Positions 1 through 13,100 of a stretch of DNA of 64,000 bases are shown one piece after another. How positions within the stretch are numbered: the stretch's first letter is position 1; each line of letters begins with the position of its first letter. Below the pieces are notes generated by a model. It did not search any database and had not been told where the DNA came from. It worked only from the letters and a program-made list of their open reading frames with translations. The stretch is from Apostichopus japonicus (Eukaryota > Echinodermata > Holothuroidea > Aspidochirotida > Stichopodidae). The position numbers and the translations under genes are program-made. Location of the stretch: positions 21,749,917-21,813,916 of the forward strand of contig NC_092571.1 of NCBI RefSeq assembly GCF_037975245.1, written 5' to 3'.

Positions 1-165
1 ACGAGCTGATGATCGAGACTCTCTTTTGCATCCGTGGTTCGAACCCCGGGTGATGACGTCTTTTGCCGATCTTTTACAGCAAGTGCCTACACTGGCAGCT
101 GTAAGTATTAGTTAATCCACCTAATATCTCAGTCCATACAGTGGCGCGATGGCTTGGCGCACTCT
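1..165 (+). repeat. Representative satellite monomer with tRNA-like Pol III boxes
   Basis: Sub-structure of one unit. Positions 36-46 read GGTTCGAACCC, a close match to the Pol III B box. They sit in a T-arm-like hairpin (CCGTGG, loop TTCGAA, CCCCGG, one mismatch). Positions 142-161 read TG-GCGC-GATGGCTTG-GCGC-A, which looks like tRNA positions 8-26: a 4-bp D stem with GG in the loop, and an A-box-like stretch. The A box of one monomer pairs with the B box of the next, about 60 bp apart. T4 runs at 24-27, 61-64 and 72-75 could act as Pol III terminators; the first lies between the two boxes. No acceptor stem can be drawn, so this is a tRNA-derived remnant and not a functional tRNA. Positions 54-60 hold TGACGTC, and CCCGGG and TTCGAA occur once per unit. 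Confidence 0.7.
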
Positions 166-3100
166 ACGAGCTGATGATCGAGACTCTCTTTTGCATCCGT
201 GGTTCGAACCCCGGGTGATGACGTCTTTTGCCGATCTTTTACAGCAAGTGCCTACACTGGCAGCTGTAAGTATTAGTTAATCCACCTAATATCTCAGTCC
301 ATACAGTGGCGCGATGGCTTGGCGCACTCTACGAGCTGATGATCGAGACTCTCTTTTGCATCCGTGGTTCGAACCCCGGGTGATGACGTCTTTTGCCGAT
401 CTTTTACAGCAAGTGCCTACACTGGCAGCTGTAAGTATTAGTTAATCCACCTAATATCTCAGTCCATACAGTGGCGCGATGGCTTGGCGCACTCTACGAG
501 CTGATGATCGAGACTCTCTTTTGCATCCGTGGTTCGAACCCCGGGTGATGACGTCTTTTGCCGATCTTTTACAGCAAGTGCCTACACGGGGAGCTGTAAG
601 TATTAGTTAATCCACCTAATATCTCAGTCCATACAGTGGCGCGATGGCTTGGCGCACTCTACGAGCTGATGATCGAGACTCTCTTTTGCATCCGTGGTTC
701 GAACCCCGGGTGATGACGTCTTTTGCCGATCTTTTACAGCAAGTGCCTACACGGGGATCTGTAAGTATTAGTTAATCCACCTAATATCTCAGTCCATACA
801 GTGGCGCGATGGCTTGGCGCACTGTACGAGCTGATGATCGAGACTCTCTTTTGCATCCGTGGTTCGAACCCCGGGTGATGACGTCTTTTGCCGATCTTTT
901 ACAGCAAGTGCCTACACGGGGATCTGTAAGTATTAGTTAATCCACCTAATATCTCAGTCCATACAGTGGCGCGATGGCTTGGCGCACTCTACGAGCTGAT
1001 GATCGAGACTCTCTTTTGCATCCGTGGTTCGAACCCCGGGTGATGACGTCTTTTGCCGATCTTTTACAGCAAGTGCCTACACTGGCAGCTGTAAGTATTA
1101 GTTAATCCACCTAATATCTCAGTCCATACAGTGGCGCGATGGCTTGGCGCACTGTACGAGCTGATGATCGAGACTCTCTTTTGCATCCGTGGTTCGAACC
1201 CCGGGTGATGACGTCTTTTGCCGATCTTTTACAGCAAGTGCCTACACGGGGAGCTGTAAGTATTAGTTAATCCACCTAATATCTCAGTCCATACAGTGGC
1301 GCGATGGCTTGGCGCACTCTACGAGCTGATGATCGAGACTCTCTTTTGCATCCGTGGTTCGAACCCCGGGTGATGACGTCTTTTGCCGATCTTTTACAGC
1401 AAGTGCCTACACGGGGAGCTGTAAGTATTAGTTAATCCACCTAATATCTCAGTCCATACAGTGGCGCGATGGCTTGGCGCACTCTACGAGCTGATGATCG
1501 AGACTCTCTTTTGCATCCGTGGTTCGAACCCCGGGTGATGACGTCTTTTGCCGATCTTTTACAGCAAGTGCCTACACTGGCAGCTGTAAGTATTAGTTAA
1601 TCCACCTAATATCTCAGTCCATACAGTGGCGCGATGGCTTGGCGCACTGTACGAGCTGATGATCGAGACTCTCTTTTGCATCCGTGGTTCGAACCCCGGG
1701 TGATGACGTCTTTTGCCGATCTTTTACAGCAAGTGCCTACACTGGCAGCTGTAAGTATTAGTTAATCCACCTAATATCTCAGTCCATACAGTGGCGCGAT
1801 GGCTTGGCGCACTGTACGAGCTGATGATCGAGACTCTCTTTTGCATCCGTGGTTCGAACCCCGGGTGATGACGTCTTTTGCCGATCTTTTACAGCAAGTG
1901 CCTACACGGGGAGCTGTAAGTATTAGTTAATCCACCTAATATCTCAGTCCATACAGTGGCGCGATGGCTTGGCGCACTGTACGAGCTGATGATCGAGACT
2001 CTCTTTTGCATCCGTGGTTCGAACCCCGGGTGATGACGTCTTTTGCCGATCTTTTACAGCAAGTGCCTACACTGGCAGCTGTAAGTATTAGTTAATCCAC
2101 CTAATATCTCAGTCCATACAGTGGCGCGATGGCTTGGCGCACTGTACGAGCTGATGATCGAGACTCTCTTTTGCATCCGTGGTTCGAACCCCGGGTGATG
2201 ACGTCTTTTGCCGATCTTTTACAGCAAGTGCCTACACTGGCAGCTGTAAGTATTAGTTAATCCACCTAATATCTCAGTCCATACAGTGGCGCGATGGCTT
2301 GGCGCACTGTACGAGCTGATGATCGAGACTCTCTTTTGCATCCGTGGTTCGAACCCCGGGTGATGACGTCTTTTGCCGATCTTTTACAGCAAGTGCCTAC
2401 ACTGGCAGCTGTAAGTATTAGTTAATCCACCTAATATCTCAGTCCATACAGTGGCGCGATGGCTTGGCGCACTGTACGAGCTGATGATCGAGACTCTCTT
2501 TTGCATCCGTGGTTCGAACCCCGGGTGATGACGTCTTTTGCCGATCTTTTACAGCAAGTGCCTACACTGGCAGCTGTAAGTATTAGTTAATCCACCTAAT
2601 ATCTCAGTCCATACAGTGGCGCGATGGCTTGGCGCACTGTACGAGCTGATGATCGAGACTCTCTTTTGCATCCGTGGTTCGAACCCCGGGTGATGACGTC
2701 TTTTGCCGATCTTTTACAGCAAGTGCCTACACTGGCAGCTGTAAGTATTAGTTAATCCACCTAATATCTCAGTCCATACAGTGGCGCGATGGCTTGGCGC
2801 ACTGTACGAGCTGATGATCGAGACTCTCTTTTGCATCCGTGGTTCGAACCCCGGGTGATGACGTCTTTTGCCGATCTTTTACAGCAAGTGCCTACACTGG
2901 CAGCTGTAAGTATTAGTTAATCCACCTAATATCTCAGTCCATACAGTGGCGCGATGGCTTGGCGCACTGTACGAGCTGATGATCGAGACTCTCTTTTGCA
3001 TCCGTGGTTCGAACCCCGGGTGATGACGTCTTTTGCCGATCTTTTACAGCAAGTGCCTACACGGGGAGCTGTAAGTATTAGTTAATCCACCTAATATCTC

Positions 3101-6100
3101 AGTCCATACAGTGGCGCGATGGCTTGGCGCACTGTACGAGCTGATGATCGAGACTCTCTTTTGCATCCGTGGTTCGAACCCCGGGTGATGACGTCTTTTG
3201 CCGATCTTTTACAGCAAGTGCCTACACGGGGAGCTGTAAGTATTAGTTAATCCACCTAATATCTCAGTCCATACAGTGGCGCGATGGCTTGGCGCACTCT
3301 ACGAGCTGATGATCGAGACTCTCTTTTGCATCCGTGGTTCGAACCCCGGGTGATGACGTCTTTTGCCGATCTTTTACAGCAAGTGCCTACACGGGGAGCT
3401 GTAAGTATTAGTTAATCCACCTAATATCTCAGTCCATACAGTGGCGCGATGGCTTGGCGCACTGTACGAGCTGATGATCGAGACTCTCTTTTGCATCCGT
3501 GGTTCGAACCCCGGGTGATGACGTCTTTTGCCGATCTTTTACAGCAAGTGCCTACACGGGGATCTGTAAGTATTAGTTAATCCACCTAATATCTCAGTCC
3601 ATACAGTGGCGCGATGGCTTGGCGCACTCTACGAGCTGATGATCGAGACTCTCTTTTGCATCCGTGGTTCGAACCCCGGGTGATGACGTCTTTTGCCGAT
3701 CTTTTACAGCAAGTGCCTACACGGGGAGCTGTAAGTATTAGTTAATCCACCTAATATCTCAGTCCATACAGTGGCGCGATGGCTTGGCGCACTCTACGAG
3801 CTGATGATCGAGACTCTCTTTTGCATCCGTGGTTCGAACCCCGGGTGATGACGTCTTTTGCCGATCTTTTACAGCAAGTGCCTACACGGGGATCTGTAAG
3901 TATTAGTTAATCCACCTAATATCTCAGTCCATACAGTGGCGCGATGGCTTGGCGCACTCTACGAGCTGATGATCGAGACTCTCTTTTGCATCCGTGGTTC
4001 GAACCCCGGGTGATGACGTCTTTTGCCGATCTTTTACAGCAAGTGCCTACACTGGCAGCTGTAAGTATTAGTTAATCCACCTAATATCTCAGTCCATACA
4101 GTGGCGCGATGGCTTGGCGCACTCTACGAGCTGATGATCGAGACTCTCTTTTGCATCCGTGGTTCGAACCCCGGGTGATGACGTCTTTTGCCGATCTTTT
4201 ACAGCAAGTGCCTACACTGGCAGCTGTAAGTATTAGTTAATCCACCTAATATCTCAGTCCATACAGTGGCGCGATGGCTTGGCGCACTCTACGAGCTGAT
4301 GATCGAGACTCTCTTTTGCATCCGTGGTTCGAACCCCGGGTGATGACGTCTTTTGCCGATCTTTTACAGCAAGTGCCTACACGGGGAGCTGTAAGTATTA
4401 GTTAATCCACCTAATATCTCAGTCCATACAGTGGCGCGATGGCTTGGCGCACTCTACGAGCTGATGATCGAGACTCTCTTTTGCATCCGTGGTTCGAACC
4501 CCGGGTGATGACGTCTTTTGCCGATCTTTTACAGCAAGTGCCTACACTGGCAGCTGTAAGTATTAGTTAATCCACCTAATATCTCAGTCCATACAGTGGC
4601 GCGATGGCTTGGCGCACTCTACGAGCTGATGATCGAGACTCTCTTTTGCATCCGTGGTTCGAACCCCGGGTGATGACGTCTTTTGCCGATCTTTTACAGC
4701 AAGTGCCTACACTGGCAGCTGTAAGTATTAGTTAATCCACCTAATATCTCAGTCCATACAGTGGCGCGATGGCTTGGCGCACTCTACGAGCTGATGATCG
4801 AGACTCTCTTTTGCATCCGTGGTTCGAACCCCGGGTGATGACGTCTTTTGCCGATCTTTTACAGCAAGTGCCTACACTGGCAGCTGTAAGTATTAGTTAA
4901 TCCACCTAATATCTCAGTCCATACAGTGGCGCGATGGCTTGGCGCACTGTACGAGCTGATGATCGAGACTCTCTTTTGCATCCGTGGTTCGAACCCCGGG
5001 TGATGACGTCTTTTGCCGATCTTTTACAGCAAGTGCCTACACTGGCAGCTGTAAGTATTAGTTAATCCACCTAATATCTCAGTCCATACAGTGGCGCGAT
5101 GGCTTGGCGCACTGTACGAGCTGATGATCGAGACTCTCTTTTGCATCCGTGGTTCGAACCCCGGGTGATGACGTCTTTTGCCGATCTTTTACAGCAAGTG
5201 CCTACACTGGCAGCTGTAAGTATTAGTTAATCCACCTAATATCTCAGTCCATACAGTGGCGCGATGGCTTGGCGCACTCTACGAGCTGATGATCGAGACT
5301 CTCTTTTGCATCCGTGGTTCGAACCCCGGGTGATGACGTCTTTTGCCGATCTTTTACAGCAAGTGCCTACACTGGCAGCTGTAAGTATTAGTTAATCCAC
5401 CTAATATCTCAGTCCATACAGTGGCGCGATGGCTTGGCGCACTGTACGAGCTGATGATCGAGACTCTCTTTTGCATCCGTGGTTCGAACCCCGGGTGATG
5501 ACGTCTTTTGCCGATCTTTTACAGCAAGTGCCTACACTGGCAGCTGTAAGTATTAGTTAATCCACCTAATATCTCAGTCCATACAGTGGCGCGATGGCTT
5601 GGCGCACTGTACGAGCTGATGATCGAGACTCTCTTTTGCATCCGTGGTTCGAACCCCGGGTGATGACGTCTTTTGCCGATCTTTTACAGCAAGTGCCTAC
5701 ACTGGCAGCTGTAAGTATTAGTTAATCCACCTAATATCTCAGTCCATACAGTGGCGCGATGGCTTGGCGCACTGTACGAGCTGATGATCGAGACTCTCTT
5801 TTGCATCCGTGGTTCGAACCCCGGGTGATGACGTCTTTTGCCGATCTTTTACAGCAAGTGCCTACACTGGCAGCTGTAAGTATTAGTTAATCCACCTAAT
5901 ATCTCAGTCCATACAGTGGCGCGATGGCTTGGCGCACTGTACGAGCTGATGATCGAGACTCTCTTTTGCATCCGTGGTTCGAACCCCGGGTGATGACGTC
6001 TTTTGCCGATCTTTTACAGCAAGTGCCTACACGGGGAGCTGTAAGTATTAGTTAATCCACCTAATATCTCAGTCCATACAGTGGCGCGATGGCTTGGCGC

Positions 6101-6800
6101 ACTCTACGAGCTGATGATCGAGACTCTCTTTTGCATCCGTGGTTCGAACCCCGGGTGATGACGTCTTTTGCCGATCTTTTACAGCAAGTGCCTACACGGG
6201 GAGCTGTAAGTATTAGTTAATCCACCTAATATCTCAGTCCATACAGTGGCGCGATGGCTTGGCGCACTGTACGAGCTGATGATCGAGACTCTCTTTTGCA
6301 TCCGTGGTTCGAACCCCGGGTGATGACGTCTTTTGCCGATCTTTTACAGCAAGTGCCTACACTGGCAGCTGTAAGTATTAGTTAATCCACCTAATATCTC
6401 AGTCCATACAGTGGCGCGATGGCTTGGCGCACTCTACGAGCTGATGATCGAGACTCTCTTTTGCATCCGTGGTTCGAACCCCGGGTGATGACGTCTTTTG
6501 CCGATCTTTTACAGCAAGTGCCTACACTGGCAGCTGTAAGTATTAGTTAATCCACCTAATATCTCAGTCCATACAGTGGCGCGATGGCTTGGCGCACTCT
6601 ACGAGCTGATGATCGAGACTCTCTTTTGCATCCGTGGTTCGAACCCCGGGTGATGACGTCTTTTGCCGATCTTTTACAGCAAGTGCTTACACTGGCAGCT
6701 GTAAGTATTAGTTAATCCACCTAATATCTCAGTCCATACAGTGGCGCGATGGCTTGGCGCACTCTACGAGCTGATGATCGAGACTCTCTTTTGCATCCGT

Positions 6801-7140
6801 GGTCCGAACCCCGGGTGATGACGTCTTTTGCCGATCTTTTACAGCAAGTGCCTACACGGGGAGCTGTAAGTATTAGTTAATCCACCTAATATCTCAGTCC
6901 ATACAGTGGCGCGATGGCTTGGCGCACTGTACGAGCTGATGATCGAGACTCTCTTTTGCATCCGTGGTCCGAACCCCGGGTGATGACGTCTTTTGCCGAT
7001 CTTTTACAGCAAGTGCCTACACGGGGAGCTGTAAGTATTAGTTAATCCACCTAATATCTCAGTCCATACAGTGGCGCGATGGCTTGGCGCACTGTACGAG
7101 CTGATGATCGAGACTCTCTTTTGCATCCGTGGTCCGAACC
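6801..7140 (+). repeat. Run of three monomers sharing a B-box variant
   Basis: Three consecutive satellite units (variant bases at about 6804, 6969 and 7134) have GGTCCGAACC in place of GGTTCGAACC. The same private substitution in neighbouring units is the signature of local duplication or conversion. It also changes the invariant TTC of the B box. Confidence 0.85.
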
Positions 7141-10100
7141 CCGGGTGATGACGTCTTTTGCCGATCTTTTACAGCAAGTGCCTACACTGGCAGCTGTAAG
7201 TATTAGTTAATCCACCTAATATCTCAGTCCATACAGTGGCGCGATGGCTTGGCGCACTCTACGAGCTGATGATCGAGACTCTCTTTTGCATCCGTGGTTC
7301 GAACCCCGGGTGATGACGTCTTTTGCCGATCTTTTACAGCAAGTGCCTACACTGGCAGCTGTAAGTATTAGTTAATCCACCTAATATCTCAGTCCATACA
7401 GTGGCGCGATGGCTTGGCGCACTCTACGAGCTGATGATCGAGACTCTCTTTTGCATCCGTGGTTCGAACCCCGGGTGATGACGTCTTTTGCCGATCTTTT
7501 ACAGCAAGTGCCTACACTGGCAGCTGTAAGTATTAGTTAATCCACCTAATATCTCAGTCCATACAGTGGCGCGATGGCTTGGCGCACTCTACGAGCTGAT
7601 GATCGAGACTCTCTTTTGCATCCGTGGTTCGAACCCCGGGTGATGACGTCTTTTGCCGATCTTTTACAGCAAGTGCCTACACGGGGAGCTGTAAGTATTA
7701 GTTAATCCACCTAATATCTCAGTCCATACAGTGGCGCGATGGCTTGGCGCACTGTACGAGCTGATGATCGAGACTCTCTTTTGCATCCGTGGTTCGAACC
7801 CCGGGTGATGACGTCTTTTGCCGATCTTTTACAGCAAGTGCCTACACTGGCAGCTGTAAGTATTAGTTAATCCACCTAATATCTCAGTCCATACAGTGGC
7901 GCGATGGCTTGGCGCACTCTACGAGCTGATGATCGAGACTCTTTTGCATCCGTGGTTCGAACCCCGGGTGATGACGTCTTTTGCCGATCTTTTACAGCAA
8001 GTGCCTACACGGGGAGCTGTAAGTATTAGTTAATCCACCTAATATCTCAGTCCATACAGTGGCGCGATGGCTTGGCGCACTGTACGAGCTGATGATCGAG
8101 ACTCTCTTTTGCATCCGTGGTTCGAACCCCGGGTGATGACGTCTTTTGCCGATCTTTTACAGCAAGTGCCTACACTGGCAGCTGTAAGTATTAGTTAATC
8201 CACCTAATATCTCAGTCCATACAGTGGCGCGATGGCTTGGCGCACTGTACGAGCTGATGATCGAGACTCTCTTTTGCATCCGTGGTTCGAACCCCGGGTG
8301 ATGACGTCTTTTGCCGATCTTTTACAGCAAGTGCCTACACTGGCAGCTGTAAGTATTAGTTAATCCACCTAATATCTCAGTCCATACAGTGGCGCGATGG
8401 CTTGGCGCACTGTACGAGCTGATGATCGAGACTCTCTTTTGCATCCGTGGTTCGAACCCCGGGTGATGACGTCTTTTGCCGATCTTTTACAGCAAGTGCC
8501 TACACTGGCAGCTGTAAGTATTAGTTAATCCACCTAATATCTCAGTCCATACAGTGGCGCGATGGCTTGGCGCACTGTACGAGCTGATGATCGAGACTCT
8601 CTTTTGCATCCGTGGTTCGAACCCCGGGTGATGACGTCTTTTGCCGATCTTTTACAGCAAGTGCCTACACTGGCAGCTGTAAGTATTAGTTAATCCACCT
8701 AATATCTCAGTCCATACAGTGGCGCGATGGCTTGGCGCACTGTACGAGCTGATGATCGAGACTCTCTTTTGCATCCGTGGTTCGAACCCCGGGTGATGAC
8801 GTCTTTTGCCGATCTTTTACAGCAAGTGCCTACACTGGCAGCTGTAAGTATTAGTTAATCCACCTAATATCTCAGTCCATACAGTGGCGCGATGGCTTGG
8901 CGCACTGTACGAGCTGATGATCGAGACTCTCTTTTGCATCCGTGGTTCGAACCCCGGGTGATGACGTCTTTTGCCGATCTTTTACAGCAAGTGCCTACAC
9001 TGGCAGCTGTAAGTATTAGTTAATCCACCTAATATCTCAGTCCATACAGTGGCGCGATGGCTTGGCGCACTGTACGAGCTGATGATCGAGACTCTCTTTT
9101 GCATCCGTGGTTCGAACCCCGGGTGATGACGTCTTTTGCCGATCTTTTACAGCAAGTGCCTACACGGGAGCTGTAAGTATTAGTTAATCCACCTAATATC
9201 TCAGTCCATACAGTGGCGCGATGGCTTGGCGCACTGTACGAGCTGATGATCGAGACTCTCTTTTGCATCCGTGGTTCGAACCCCGGGTGATGACGTCTTT
9301 TGCCGATCTTTTACAGCAAGTGCCTACACTGGCAGCTGTAAGTATTAGTTAATCCACCTAATATCTCAGTCCATACAGTGGCGCGATGGCTTGGCGCACT
9401 GTACGAGCTGATGATCGAGACTCTCTTTTGCATCCGTGGTTCGAACCCCGGGTGATGACGTCTTTTGCCGATCTTTTACAGCAAGTGCCTACACTGGCAG
9501 CTGTAAGTATTAGTTAATCCACCTAATATCTCAGTCCATACAGTGGCGCGATGGCTTGGCGCACTGTACGAGCTGATGATCGAGACTCTCTTTTGCATCC
9601 GTGGTTCGAACCCCGGGTGATGACGTCTTTTGCCGATCTTTTACAGCAAGTGCCTACACTGGCAGCTGTAAGTATTAGTTAATCCACCTAATATCTCAGT
9701 CCATACAGTGGCGCGATGGCTTGGCGCACTGTACGAGCTGATGATCGAGACTCTCTTTTGCATCCGTGGTTCGAACCCCGGGTGATGACGTCTTTTGCCG
9801 ATCTTTTACAGCAAGTGCCTACACTGGCAGCTGTAAGTATTAGTTAATCCACCTAATATCTCAGTCCATACAGTGGCGCGATGGCTTGGCGCACTCTACG
9901 AGCTGATGATCGAGACTCTCTTTTGCATCCGTGGTTCGAACCCCGGGTGATGACGTCTTTTGCCGATCTTTTACAGCAAGTGCCTAAACTGGCAGCTGTA
10001 AGTATTAGTTAATCCACCTAATATCTCAGTCCATACAGTGGCGCGATGGCTTGGCGCACTGTACGAGCTGATGATCGAGACTCTCTTTTGCATCCGTGGT

Positions 10101-13100
10101 TCGAACCCCGGGTGATGACGTCTTTTGCCGATCTTTTACAGCAAGTGCCTACACTGGCAGCTGTAAGTATTAGTTAATCCACCTAATATCTCAGTCCATA
10201 CAGTGGCGCGATGGCTTGGCGCACTGTACGAGCTGATGATCGAGACTCTCTTTTGCATCCGTGGTTCGAACCCCGGGTGATGACGTCTTTTGCCGATCTT
10301 TTACAGCAAGTGCCTACACGGGGAGCTGTAAGTATTAGTTAATCCACCTAATATCTCAGTCCATACAGTGGCGCGATGGCTTGGCGCACTGTACGAGCTG
10401 ATGATCGAGACTCTCTTTTGCATCCGTGGTTCGAACCCCGGGTGATGACGTCTTTTGCCGATCTTTTACAGCAAGTGCCTACACGGGGAGCTGTAAGTAT
10501 TAGTTAATCCACCTAATATCTCAGTCCATACAGTGGCGCGATGGCTTGGCGCACTGTACGAGCTGATGATCGAGACTCTCTTTTGCATCCGTGGTTCGAA
10601 CCCCGGGTGATGACGTCTTTTGCCGATCTTTTACAGCAAGTGCCTACACGGGGAGCTGTAAGTATTAGTTAATCCACCTAATATCTCAGTCCATACAGTG
10701 GCGCGATGGCTTGGCGCACTGTACGAGCTGATGATCGAGACTCTCTTTTGCATCCGTGGTTCGAACCCCGGGTGATGACGTCTTTTGCCGATCTTTTACA
10801 GCAAGTGCCTACACGGGGAGCTGTAAGTATTAGTTAATCCACCTAATATCTCAGTCCATACAGTGGCGCGATGGCTTGGCGCACTCTACGAGCTGATGAT
10901 CGAGACTCTCTTTTGCATCCGTGGTTCGAACCCCGGGTGATGACGTCTTTTGCCGATCTTTTACAGCAAGTGCCTACACGGGGAGCTGTAAGTATTAGTT
11001 AATCCACCTAATATCTCAGTCCATACAGTGGCGCGATGGCTTGGCGCACTGTACGAGCTGATGATCGAGACTCTCTTTTGCATCCGTGGTTCGAACCCCG
11101 GGTGATGACGTCTTTTGCCGATCTTTTACAGCAAGTGCCTACACGGGGAGCTGTAAGTATTAGTTAATCCACCTAATATCTCAGTCCATACAGTGGCGCG
11201 ATGGCTTGGCGCACTGTACGAGCTGATGATCGAGACTCTCTTTTGCATCCGTGGTTCGAACCCCGGGTGATGACGTCTTTTGCCGATCTTTTACAGCAAG
11301 TGCCTACACGGGGAGCTGTAAGTATTAGTTAATCCACCTAATATCTCAGTCCATACAGTGGCGCGATGGCTTGGCGCACTGTACGAGCTGATGATCGAGA
11401 CTCTCTTTTGCATCCGTGGTTCGAACCCCGGGTGATGACGTCTTTTGCCGATCTTTTACAGCAAGTGCCTACACTGGCAGCTGTAAGTATTAGTTAATCC
11501 ACCTAATATCTCAGTCCATACAGTGGCGCGATGGCTTGGCGCACTGTACGAGCTGATGATCGAGACTCTCTTTTGCATCCGTGGTTCGAACCCCGGGTGA
11601 TGACGTCTTTTGCCGATCTTTTACAGCAAGTGCCTACACGGGGAGCTGTAAGTATTAGTTAATCCACCTAATATCTCAGTCCATACAGTGGCGCGATGGC
11701 TTGGCGCACTGTACGAGCTGATGATCGAGACTCTCTTTTGCATCCGTGGTTCGAACCCCGGGTGATGACGTCTTTTGCCGATCTTTTACAGCAAGTGCCT
11801 ACACGGGGAGCTGTAAGTATTAGTTAATCCACCTAATATCTCAGTCCATACAGTGGCGCGATGGCTTGGCGCACTCTACGAGCTGATGATCGAGACTCTC
11901 TTTTGCATCCGTGGTTCGAACCCCGGGTGATGACGTCTTTTGCCGATCTTTTACAGCAAGTGCCTACACGGGGAGCTGTAAGTATTAGTTAATCCACCTA
12001 ATATCTCAGTCCATACAGTGGCGCGATGGCTTGGCGCACTGTACGAGCTGATGATCGAGACTCTCTTTTGCATCCGTGGTTCGAACCCCGGGTGATGACG
12101 TCTTTTGCCGATCTTTTACAGCAAGTGCCTACACGGGGAGCTGTAAGTATTAGTTAATCCACCTAATATCTCAGTCCATACAGTGGCGCGATGGCTTGGC
12201 GCACTGTACGAGCTGATGATCGAGACTCTCTTTTGCATCCGTGGTTCGAACCCCGGGTGATGACGTCTTTTGCCGATCTTTTACAGCAAGTGCCTACACG
12301 GGGAGCTGTAAGTATTAGTTAATCCACTTAATATCTCAGTCCATACAGTGGCGCGATGGCTTGGCGCACTCTACGAGCTGATGATCGAGACTCTCTTTTG
12401 CATCCGTGGTTCGAACCCCGGGTGATGACGTCTTTTGCCGATCTTTTACAGCAAGTGCCTACACGGGGAGCTGTAAGTATTAGTTAATCCACCTAATATC
12501 TCAGTCCATACAGTGGCGCGATGGCTTGGCGCACTCTACGAGCTGATGATCGAGACTCTCTTTTGCATCCGTGGTTCGAACCCCGGGTGATGACGTCTTT
12601 TGCCGATCTTTTACAGCAAGTGCCTACACGGGGAGCTGTAAGTATTAGTTAATCCACCTAATATCTCAGTCCATACAGTGGCGCGATGGCTTGGCGCACT
12701 GTACGAGCTGATGATCGAGACTCTCTTTTGCATCCGTGGTTCGAACCCCGGGTGATGACGTCTTTTGCCGATCTTTTACAGCAAGTGCCTACACGGGGAG
12801 CTGTAAGTATTAGTTAATCCACCTAATATCTCAGTCCATACAGTGGCGCGATGGCTTGGCGCACTGTACGAGCTGATGATCGAGACTCTCTTTTGCATCC
12901 GTGGTTCGAACCCCGGGTGATGACGTCTTTTGCCGATCTTTTACAGCAAGTGCCTACACGGGGAGCTGTAAGTATTAGTTAATCCACCTAATATCTCAGT
13001 CCATACAGTGGCGCGATGGCTTGGCGCACTGTACGAGCTGATGATCGAGACTCTCTTTTGCATCCGTGGTTCGAACCCCGGGTGATGACGTCTTTTGCCG

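Noticed and set aside
9029-9268. 79-codon open frame on the minus strand inside the satellite
   Set aside because: It exists only because a 1-bp deletion near 9166 shifts the frame between two monomers. The remaining monomers have stops there, and there is no codon bias or family similarity.
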